From Hermetia illucens (Eukaryota; Arthropoda; Insecta; Diptera; Stratiomyidae), in assembly GCF_905115235.1 (NCBI RefSeq), contig NC_051849.1, positions 46,737,017 to 46,801,016 of the forward strand: a DNA stretch of 64,000 nt, written 5' to 3'. Shown one piece after another: positions 24,501 to 34,200 of the stretch. Under the pieces are notes generated by a model. It was not told where the DNA came from, ran no database searches, and was given only the letters and a program-made list of their open reading frames with translations. The stretch's first letter is position 1, and every line of letters starts with the position of its first letter. Made by a program: the position numbers and the translations under genes.

Positions 24501-27500
24501 TGGTGTTGCGTATCAACACGGGTGCCGTACTCCATAGTTCGGTAGAGATTTAGGTAATTCTTGCATCCACCAGTATGAATGCTAAGCCATGCACTTGGTA
24601 TAGACTGGTACCGTTGTGACTTGTCTCAGCGGGGCTCTGATTGTGGTCACAAAATCAATCCGTGTCTGAAGAGGACCGTAGGATTAAGTCTCACGACAGG
24701 TGCCTACGTAAAACACTATGGGCTTCACTGTATATTGATCTGTAAGTCGCCAGAGCGGTGGAAGTTTTCCGGCATACTACAGGGTGACAAAAAGTAGATG
24801 TATAAAACCTTTTTCAGTTAAAAAATGTTGTTAACATAATTTTAAAATGAATTATTAAAAGCTAATATATAATGTCTAAGTTATAATATATTCAGCCAGT
24901 TTCACTTAATCAGATTACATAAGGTCAGTCATTTTACGAAATTCTGGGGTCAGGCTCGCAGTTTCTCTATGGTTATTTTATCCCATTCTCGAAGCAACAC
25001 TTGCTTCAGGAACTCCAAACTTTTTTGGCATGGTACACAGCCTCTGGACTATAAAATCGACCATACACTACAATCCATCGGATTCAGATTCAGAAAGTAG
25101 GGCGGCTATTCTTGTGATACTACGAAATTTGGAAAATTTGCCTTGCGCCACTCTTCGCATCGTCAAAGTGCTGTTGGGACCAGAAGAGTCCAAAGAGTAG
25201 CTTTCCTCGAACTACAATTTGTTGTTTTGAATTTATACAACCTTTGTACTGAAAAAAGGGGGTATCTCGCTTCCGAAATATATGTATATATACACTCGCA
25301 AGGCTATGATAGCTAAACGATTACTTAACATCGCTGAACTAAGTTTTAAAAACAGCCTAAACTAAACATATTTAAGGAAATTAATTATTTTATTAAGCAA
25401 ATATCCAAATTTCGGGAACAACTTGTTCCCTTCTTCAGTGCACACGGGTGTATATTTGGTTAATATAATAATCCCTACTAGCGACGGAGATAGTGTTACG
25501 TTTTAATTTTCTTAAACCTGTTCGTTAGAAACACCGCGAATCACGCATTGATTATAAACTTATCTAGTTTTTAATGTACTCCAATATGCATACAACAATC
25601 ATTAAACATTTTTTACCTTTATCTAATAACGCAAAAATTTGTATACACTTTTTTCTTGTGACCTTGTATATGTGTCTTCGAGAGTAGTTTTTGGTCTAGT
25701 GTAATTCCCAAATGGTTGATCTTTGTTTCTTGTTTCACCTCGATACCATATAGTCTAATAGCTCTCAGGTGACTAAGCTTACATTCCTAGTGAATGGTAC
25801 TATATTTGACTTGGCTGGATTAACGCGTAGCTCTGCCCTCCTGCACCAGGTGCTAGTAATTAGCCCAGTTCCAACACATAGTGTATCCCCATATTTGCCC
25901 TTACAGATTAAAACAATGTAGTTAGTTTCCCAGGCACTTCTATTTGCATACTCTCTTACATCCTGCCCATCCAGAAGGCCAGGGTATTTCCTACTTCCTT
26001 GCAAATTAAAAGATCTCATATCTCTGCATACGGTGTGTTCTCCTTGCTCCTTCGATGTCCAAAACGCACACAGTGCTATTTCTTTTGTTTCTACGGCATT
26101 GCGTAAAACATCCGTCAGCATATATGGGGTAGTTACGATTAAGCATGTTAACATGGATGAAGAGGATTACGCATTAGCACTTTAGTTCTAATATGGCTGT
26201 TTATTGGGTGCTAAGGGTCCTTTTTACCCGCTTTCGGAATAAAGACAACTCTTGCCTGTCACCATGCCCTTGGTATATATCCCAAAGCTATCTTGCTCCC
26301 TTACCAGATCCTAAAATGATTTCCTCTCTGCAGTAGTGCCTGAAATACGTGAAAAATGCCGACACTCACCTCTTCGATTGGTGTCGCTGCTTTCCTAGAT
26401 CTTATTGTGAGCATTGGCATCGCAGCCGAGGCGAAGTGGTGCCTATCTCTCGCGTACTTCGCCAGTCTAACTGTTAACTTTGGATTCTGGTGTCCACTCC
26501 TGCGAAATAGTAGTCCGATTCAACCACTGTCTTTCGAGTTCACTGGTCGGTTTCCAATGCATCCATGAGATCAGAAATTCTATCAATCACTGCAGATGCA
26601 GTTTTACATGGGTTTGGTTTACCTTAGTGCTTGTCATTGGCTCCATTAATATTTGGAGCTTTTCTCCTCTGTCGGAGTGTCATCCTCCGCCTCCAACATA
26701 GCACTTTCCTGTGTACCACTGTCCGCTTCGAGCCTAGAAAATCCAACTATAGGTTGTCCAGCTTCTGATTGGGCAACAGCTCAACTTCAATGTTTGGGCC
26801 TGCCTATTCAGAGGTATGTTGCCAAATCTATATTTGATAAAGCAGTTGCATCATTTGGTTATCTGCAGGGATCCGTCATCTATCCCGATTTTAACAGGTT
26901 TCCCTTCGCCCTCCACCTTGCTTCTAAAGACTCTAGGTAATCTTGTATGGGGATCATTGTTTTGAGCAATTAAGAGGCCCAGTAGTTCCTCCCTCTCCAG
27001 CTGCGGATTTGGAAAGGTAGTCTACCAACACATTTTTACAGTTCCGCCCCCTTTTAACGTGGCAATTTAGGATCTTTGGTTCTAAGCCATTCCGCCATAT
27101 TTTCACAACGTAACAGTATAAGACCCGGTCGAAAGAATATGCCGGTCGACACCAGCTTCGTACTATATGGAACATAACACAATAATGGGATCTGAAACAG
27201 AAGCACGAGAATCGAGAATATAATGCACAACCACCTCGGCCATTCTACCATCATTTTAACATTTGCACCGCCATGAACATTGAATCTACATCTATTGTTC
27301 CCAAAGACATTAAATTTGTTTGAGTAACTAATTGTTCTGGCACACACATACATACAGTATTCACGATCAAAGTGAATCAAACCCATGATGCATACTAAAT
27401 CAACTATTGCTTTTAAGCTTGCTCCAAAATGCGAGGACTTCATGTTAAAATGTCAATGGCTGGGAGAAGATAGGGAGTGTAAAAGCTTGTTTACATTAGA

Positions 27501-28788
27501 AGCTACTTCAGATGGTTTCTGCTGCACTTTCAATTACGAGAGGTTCAAATATAAATAGTACGTACCTTTATATGTTCCTCTACTTTGCATAAAATCTACA
27601 GGTCTGAATTCTCTTTCAAGTACACAGAGCACGCTCTTGAAAACCAACCTAACTGGAGCATCAAAAGGACTTATTGTTCTACTCAACGGCACTACATCAG
27701 ACTATTTCTACAGTAATCGGAATACATTGGGCTTTGCAGTGCAACTATTTTCGCCAGGAAATTTCCCAGATGGAACTACAGGAAATCTACGCGAATATAT
27801 CCTGAATCCAGGCCGAGAAGTCTACTTGAAACTGCTAGTAACAACGGAAAAGTCGATGAATACCATTAGACCGTATGGAATTAACCAGCGCAAATGTCTT
27901 TTCAAAGATGAAAAGAGCCAGGAATATGGCGACCATTATAGTTATCCTGAATGCCTAACAAAGTGCAAATTGAGAAGCATTTACGCACTTTGCAATTGTA
28001 TTCCATTTTATGCTCCTTCCGATTTCAAAATATCTGATGATAACAGAATGCACTGTACTTTAGCTGATGTCAAGTGTTTGGAGAGATACAGAGGTATATC
28101 AAGGTAGCATCAGGTATCGCCGAATAATGTGTAAGAATCTTTTCATTAGTGACGTGGAATACGTACAAACCTCAAGGAGCTGGAAGGGAAGGTTTTGAAC
28201 GGGAACAAGAGGATTCATTGAACTGTCCGGATTGCTTACCACTTTGCTCAACAACGTCATACAATTTTGAAACAACATCGTCAGAAATCCAGACCAAGGG
28301 TTCTGCTAGAACTAGCTGGGGCCTATTGTAAGTATCCCACGTTTAAAAGATTGGAAATTCTAAATAACTTTGCAATTCAATTTGTTTTGTTTAGGAAAGG
28401 GTTGGACAACCTAACTGATGTCAGCCTTTTGCGAATTTACTACTCAACGACCGCATCAGTATTATATAAAACAGATGTTTTGTACACTTGGTATGAGATT
28501 CTAGGTAATCTAATGTAGATCTTAATTATTGAATAATTTCCGTTGTAAAATAATATATTTTCAGGAAACTTCGGCGGTTTACTAGGATTGGGTCTAGGTT
28601 TTTCCATAATCAGTTTTGTTGAACTCATATATTTTTTAACTGTAAAGGTGTGCGTAAATAGAGCACAGTTGGCAAAGCAAGTTGTTCCAATACCACGGAA
28701 AAGAAATCGCATGGGATTACTAAACAATGGAGGGAACGAAAGAGGAAAGGCTAACAAAAATATGCCACAATTTGATTACCTGGAGTAA
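21575..28788 (+). CDS. Pickpocket-family DEG/ENaC sodium channel subunit, 8 coding exons, about 543 aa
   Basis: Pickpocket proteins form amiloride-sensitive cation channels in the plasma membrane of sensory neurons and epithelia. Exons are 21575-21690, 21854-22060, 22125-22308, 27418-27557, 27621-28093, 28150-28327, 28395-28504 and 28565-28788. TM1 is about residues 41-63 (WGLILLVNFAFSIYIVSYAW), followed by the family motif FPAVAICSVN. The extracellular part has LAPKCEDFMLKCQW, GFCCTFNYERF, YPECLTKCKLRSIYALCNC and LNCPDCLPLCSTTSY. TM2 is near residues 472-498 (GGLLGLGLGFSIISFVELIY) and includes the GxS filter. AATAAA lies at 28809-28814. Intron 3 (about 5.1 kb) is full of mobile-element fragments. 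The exon 5 acceptor is uncertain: the stronger AG at 27600 would make an immediate TAG, so I chose the AG at 27620. Which ppk paralogue this is cannot be told. Confidence 0.9.
22382..22452 (+). repeat. tRNA-like SINE head in ppk intron 3
   Basis: TTGGTTGAGTTGATTGAGCG resembles an A-box region and GGTTCAAATCC, about 50 bp later, is an exact B box. No full cloverleaf or intact acceptor stem is visible, so this is likely the promoter head of an old tRNA-derived SINE. Confidence 0.45.
22830..22876 (+). ncRNA. Decayed hammerhead-like motif
   Basis: UUGAAGAAGAGAGAAUCUAGACUCC then AAAAUAUCGAUAUACG has the same layout as the better copies and keeps the palindromic stem III UAUCGAUA and the GAG/CUC stem II. 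Both core elements are altered (CUGA to UUGA, GAAA to AAAA), so it should be dead. Confidence 0.35.
23000..23390 (-). mobile_element. LINE family C fragment (RT palm)
   Basis: On the minus strand the text runs QWTMPSFLKYLNYIDDICLV, then VTVGLKVNTNKLKALSLMEN. This is the (Y)xDDIC and VGLKxNxxKTKAL region of an RTE-like reverse transcriptase distinct from families A and B. Several stops interrupt it, and an internal deletion joins an earlier RT segment (LNNLVDSEQAAFR) directly to the QWTM block. Confidence 0.65.
23600..24086 (-). mobile_element. LINE fragment, RT thumb region, clade unassigned
   Basis: The minus strand reads WTYSAIARPMITYGAVIWLG, typical of the thumb just after the RT palm in Jockey/I/R1-type LINEs. 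Downstream text has no family match I recognise. The fragment is interrupted on its 5' side by the 626-bp insertion at 24102-24727. Confidence 0.5.
24102..24727. mobile_element. 626-bp unclassified insertion with 15-bp target duplication
   Basis: Perfect 15-bp copies of CTGTATATTGATCTG flank the segment (24087-24101 and 24728-24742). The insert is GC-rich against AT-rich flanks, has no long open frame, no terminal inverted repeats and no poly(A). Long target duplications of this kind are typical of target-primed retrotransposition, so a non-autonomous retroelement or a dead 3' LINE end is the best guess. Confidence 0.7.
24920..25200 (-). mobile_element. Tc1/mariner transposase C-terminal scrap
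   Basis: In one minus-strand frame LNLNPMDCSVWSIL is readable, followed in neighbouring frames by text like KSLEFLKQVLLREWDKI. This is the block around the last catalytic residue and the C-terminal end of Tc1-like transposases. It is short and shifted in frame. Confidence 0.55.
25395..25445 (-). ncRNA. Hammerhead ribozyme-like motif, copy 2
   Basis: The minus strand reads GCA, CUGAAGA, an extra A, GGGAACAAGUUGUUCCC (self-complementary hairpin), GAAA, a short UUUGGAUAU region, then U and UGC, which pairs with the initial GCA. Core letters are intact and stem II pairs fully. Layout and the extra A match the other copies. Confidence 0.65.
25640..26940 (-). mobile_element. LINE family B fragment (endonuclease and RT pieces) in ppk intron 3
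   Basis: On the minus strand GCDANAHNK with SSDTNRRGE (about 26390-26440) is the endonuclease block GCDANAHHxxWGSSDTNxRGE. Lower down, CRRAELRVNPAKSNIVPFTR (about 25790-25850) is the RT segment WC...LxVNPxKT...FTR. Stretches between are missing or shifted. It is an old, internally deleted Jockey/I-like copy of the same family as 28830-30706. Confidence 0.7.
26941..27417. other. End of ppk intron 3, nothing identified
   Basis: No transposon protein or conserved motif was recognised before the exon 4 acceptor at 27417. Confidence 0.4.
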
Positions 28789-28808
28789 TACTTTCTGCCC
28801 TTGTAATG

Positions 28809-28814
28809 AATAAA
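28809..28814 (+). terminator. Poly(A) signal of the pickpocket gene
   Basis: An AATAAA hexamer lies 20 bp after the stop codon, at a normal position for a short 3' UTR. Confidence 0.7.
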
Positions 28815-28829
28815 ACTGTAGTGATTTCG

Positions 28830-30706
28830 CTGTAGAAATTTTTGTGTGCTTTTCACGTCCTCTTACACAATAAATAGAATGCAGGGCTACTTCCTCCTCA
28901 CATAGGCTGCATATAGTCGAGACCGGTATACACATTTTTTCCATATGTAGTAGTTTCAGGAGCAGTGTTTCGTTAAAAACCCTACTAGAGTTTTAATGTT
29001 CCGCTTCTTAAGGGACAACAATAATGCCTCACTGGCTGTCCCGGGTTCTTTCATAAAGATTTCCATCTACCGGCAGGAGTTCAAATTTCTCCATTCGATT
29101 ACGTGAATCCTTGGAATTTTGCCCTTCAGAGTAAACTTGACAGTGGATGGCCGGATACCAAACGCTGGTCTTGGCCCCACCATTGTGGATCCATATCCTT
29201 AGCGAGCCCACCCCGATACCTACATCAGGAATGTTCTCTTCAGTCGATCAAGTCTCACCACCAACTGGTGGCATCTTCCTTGATATGTCGTTGTTCTTTA
29301 GTGCTGATAACGATGTCCGACTGTCGGAGCACAATCCTCAATTTTTGTCGCGAACATTTTTCTGCTGCTAATGAAATAGCATATACCTCAGTCTGGAATT
29401 TGGTTGTCATTTTCCTGAGAGTTCTATTAGCGAATTTCCCGAGAACACCAATGCGCCTGATCCGTCTTGAATGATTGACCCGTGCGTGAAGATTATTAAG
29501 TTTGCAATCCCAAAGAATTCGCGGCTATTAGATAACCTTTTATTTTGCTGAAACCCATATGGTCAGCAGGGATCAGAGCCACCTAATTTTTGCAAAGAAT
29601 TTCCAAATGGACGCATTGTTGGCCGCTTTCTACATGCCAATGGTATTAAATCTATATGCATAGTTAGCTATTTTCCGTTTCACCTTCAAATGAATAGAGG
29701 TACATTTAGTGGGTGTAGTACTCATTGCTTCAGTAATACTTAGGCAACCGAGCCTTTCAATCGGTGCCAGCAGCTTTTTGCTGTTAGCAAAGTTCAGTCT
29801 CGGCCACCAGATGATCAAATAGGTTTGATTATGGATGTATAAATCCGTTTTAGTGAAAGTCCCCTGGTTTTACCTATCGCAGCCTTGTAGGACTTGAATT
29901 TGCAGGATTTCTGATATTGTTCTTGAATATGATGCTTCCACGCTTGTTTGGAGTCGAGATCTACTCCTAAATACTTAACAGTTTGTAGCAGGCAGATTTC
30001 GGTCGTGTTAGGCCGTGTAGCTGCGCCAGCTAACGTGGGTTCGTAGTAAATATAACTTGTCCAGTCTTTCTAGATTTCACCGTTAGTCCGTTGTGGTGGC
30101 ATCAACTGTCGATTACATTCAGAGTTGCATTCAAACGGTCACATACTTTGCCCGCAAACTTGCCCATAATTGTTACGGTTAGATCGTCCGGAAATGCTTG
30201 TTTGAAGAACTTCGTGTCTTCCAGGACCAATGTGTCCATGCCAGAACCCACAACAGAAGAGAGAGAAACCCTCTCTATTGGCAACGCCTAAGACATCGTG
30301 CCTCAATAAACTTCTGCCCAACAAGTATGTGGATCTTTCCCCGCTTCAGGATGTGAAAAATCCAACTGATTAACAGCCGGTGTATTCCGTGCTGTCTTGC
30401 CGCGTCACAAATCGCCGAAAATGAGACTTAATTGAAGGCACTTTTGATGCCCATGAATGCACCTAAGGCGTATAGCTCATGTAGTGCTCTCTCCGTAGAT
30501 TTGCCTTTCTGGTAGGTATGTTGCCTACAGTAAAGTGGCCACCTAGGAATGTACGCATCCCTTCTGAACCGATCTACTAGTCTTTCCAGGCCTTTTAGTA
30601 GAAAGGAAGTTAAACTGATCTGTCGGAAGCTTTTTGCGTTTGTGTAAGTGGATTTGCCTGGTTCGGGAATAAATATTACCTTCACGTCGCGCCAATTAAT
30701 TGACAT
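28830..30706 (-). mobile_element. LINE family B copy (RT to RNase H), decayed
   Basis: Going down from 30706 the frames read WRDVKVIFIPEPGKSTYTNA, KSFRQISLTSFLLKGLERLV and QHTYQKGKSTERALHEL (RT fingers), then FPDDLTVTIMGKFAGKV (RT active-site block, ADD changed to PDD), then TEVYAI with nearby residues of an RNase H domain (about 29370). The style is Jockey/I-like. Many breaks are present. Its 3' end abuts the 3' end of the ppk gene in antisense. Confidence 0.75.
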
Positions 30707-30709
30707 ATA

Positions 30710-31200
30710 AGCGCGTACAAGCTATATACTCTGAATATACATCATATCATATTCGCTTCCTTTATTTCTAGAGCAGTAGTAACGCCTGACCTGTAGACTT
30801 GCATTTATGAAACGAGTTAAACACCCACCTTTTTCGCTCCAGTGGTACTATACTGACCTGCCAGAGTTCAGTCTCTCATTTTAGGTCTGTCGGTCCTTAA
30901 TGAGATTTTGAATGCTGCCAGGGAAGTGCACTTCGAGCAAGACTTACACTTTTGGTCCAAATTAATTCACTCGATTCGGTAGCAAATTTCTCGAATGAAC
31001 AAGGGTGACCCATTTATTTTTTAAAACACTTATGAAGTATAATAAATTTGTAACAATTTCAAACCACTTCACCGCGATGGCCCACAGTCCAAAGGCAACA
31101 GAACAGTTAACAATATTTATCAAATGTTTCAACTTGAAACTTGAATTTAGTTTAGGAAAAATTATTAATTTAGACTCAAAAATTTCTACAAAAACCATAA
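30710..31200. other. Intergenic spacer between LINE B and the GalNAc-transferase gene
   Basis: AT-rich sequence without a recognisable gene. It contains the downstream side of the GalNAc-transferase poly(A) signal. Confidence 0.4.
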
Positions 31201-31206
31201 TTTATT
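31201..31206 (-). terminator. Poly(A) signal of the GalNAc-transferase gene
   Basis: AATAAA on the minus strand, about 42 bp after the stop codon. Confidence 0.65.
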
Positions 31207-31247
31207 TCAATATAAAAAATTGATAAAAAAAAACAATGTAAATGCTA

Positions 31248-34200
31248 TTACATAAAATCCCAGGAATTATGTATTGCTTTAGAGCAGAGATCTAAGAAAA
31301 CTGATGCACCAACTATCGGATTATTGGCACGAAGACACATACCAGTAGCAGTGTTATAAATAGGTGATTCACTCTGTAAAAGTAGAAACAATAAAGAAAT
31401 AATGAGTACTAATCACTTGGCAGCAATTTATTCATCACCTTTTTAGTATGTCGCCATTCTTGATCACCCAACATTTCATGACATTTACCAATAATGGGAT
31501 AAGAGAGCCCTGTCGCCTGTTTAGCTTCCATACAATAGAGTTTATCCACCACAAGCTCGGCCTTGTCTGTTTCGTACCTGAATTGAACGAACAGAAGTAG
31601 ACAAAAACTTCAATTATTATATAGAAAGCTTACCAAAGTTGACTCTTATCTTTTTGGCATGGTTTTAATAATAATGTACTCCCACGTTTCCATTGCCCTT
31701 TTGACTTAGCACCCTGAACTGCTATGCACAGTGTTGTGTTACTTAAACGAATTTGATAATTGTTGATGTACTTTCGTTTCCTGAAAAAAAAATATTTTCA
31801 ATTGACTATTGAATTGTCCTTTGTCCGTTATTGTCCTTTTCATATAGTACAACAGAATGAAAGAAAAGAGAGATGTAGGTTAGTAGGCCCGAGCAGAGCC
31901 CACCCACATCTGCACAAATTAAAAAAAAAGTTAAGTGAAGTAAACAAAGATAGTTCAAGCACACTACCTTTGCCTCCACCTCAACTCACCTCAAATTCCA
32001 TGGCTGAAACAATGGCAATAACTTTTTCGAAGTTCCATTATTTGTTTCCCCGGGTACTTCCAATTCCGGATAAACATGTTTGAGATACCAAGAAAACGGA
32101 TGGCACTTTAATTTTTCTCTCAACTCTTTTCGTTCAGTCACGTCCCCAAAATCGAAATCAGCATTCACTTTTTGATGTTTCATGTAAATATCCTGCAGAA
32201 GGATAACAATATATTTAAATGACAAAATGTAATCTACAAGCAAACCTTATACTCGTCCATCCACACGGTTGCTAAGCGCATTGAGTTACGAAGCATAGTA
32301 TCACTACCATCCGGCGAATTATATGGTCTTCTCTTGCGAAAGACATGTCCTATCCGTGAACACGGGACTATCTTTATTGCTCCGCCACACTGCCAAACTC
32401 GGAAAGACATCTCTAAATTTTCCCCACCCCAGATATCCATACCCATATCATATTCACCGATTCCTTTAAAATAATTCCGATTTACTGCAAACAAACCACC
32501 AGCCATAGTAGGTGAAATGAATGGGCCGGCGAAGGAAGCTTCATCTGTTATAGTTCCTTTAAAATAAAGGTAAGTTATTAACTCAAAAACTATGGTGAGT
32601 GCAAAATATATCCTTTGGTTGAAATGCAATACCTTCTGGTAAATTATCCCATTTGAAATGTAAACCCCAGTTGAATCCACCCCGAACCAGGGGACTATTT
32701 TTATATGCGAAAGTATCAGCGTTTATTATATCAATCACAGGAACAGCTAGCGTAGAATTTTCATTGTGAACCATTTTCAAAAGTGGTCGCAGCCAATCAG
32801 TATTTACTTCTATATGCGAATCTAGAAAAACTAATACGTCTCCCTTAGCATCTCTAGCTCCTATCACTCTAGATCGAATCAGTCCTTCACGTTTTTGGTT
32901 ACGAATCAAACGTACTTTTCCTTCAACATCAAATTTCTTTATTTCTTGATCTAGACCCTCTATCAAATCGTCATATTCACTGAAGTCATCAACTAGAATA
33001 ATTTCTTGCAGTGAATTCGGGGAAGTGCGCTTCAGTACTGAATTGATAGACCGTAAGAGAGTCATTTGATGTTCATTATAGAAGCACATAATTATTGAAA
33101 CAGTAGCTGATAAGTCTGGATATTCTTGTTTCGAACAACTAAAAGTAAATCCCATTAGATCTGCGATTCCAGTTTTGGTTTGGAAGAGCTTACACTTTGT
33201 GGCGAGTGTCTGGCAACTTTCTAAACAATCCGATGTTATTGCTTACTAGAGCATTGAATGCATGCTGTTTGTATCCAGTGTCACGAATATATTGGTCTTC
33301 AGCATTTCGAATCAAACCAAACTCACCTGTTGATAAATTCATAAAGAAAATTGTAAAATAATAAACTTTCGTAATGTACAATGCGCAAATTTGGAGAAAA
33401 AATAGAACAAACATTCTTTTCCTCCAAATTTGAAACATTAGCCTATAAAAGTTTTTACAACTTAAGATTAATAATCTTTTGAAGTTCATCAGTATCTCAG
33501 TATATTTTTGGTTAAACAGATGCTTTTCAGAACTAGCGACATACATGCAACCGTCAACCATAGTAGTGTTTATTGATTAGGGCATAAAAGGGAAGTATAT
33601 TTCAATGTGTTGCGCTTTAATTTGTTACAAAACGCCAACTTAGAAATGCAACAACTATTTGTCTTCCAGCAGGACAACGACCCCAAGTATATTTCCTTAT
33701 CGACATGTAGGAAGCTGGGAACGATGAGTTCCCTTGAGCCCGGAGCCTTTTCAGGGCGCCCGGAAGTAGAATCTTTAACAAAATTAAGTTAAATGTAAAA
33801 TTTTGCGAAAACCCGCATGAATTCAACCTCCTCTCGGACTTCCTGCCTACATCCCTGAATGACCTTGAGTATACTACTACAGAAGTGCAACTTGATTACT
33901 AACCTGGGGTTCCCGCAGAAGCATCAACAGTTTTTGATATTCCTGTGACCGTTGCTACAATTTGAATTAGCAACTGCGAGTTGGTAACTTCGATTATGTT
34001 TGCGACCTAATTGACAATCAAGTTGCAGGTCTGTGAGTTGTTCCACGTACCATAGAGCTCGAAGTCGCTCCAATACGGTACGATTGTTTCAAGATAGTTG
34101 CGTAAAGCACACTACAATTGGCTTCATTTCCTTCTTTTTACAGAGTATATTTCATTGATTCAAAATTTATACCGTTTATACCGAAAAATACTTGTTTATT

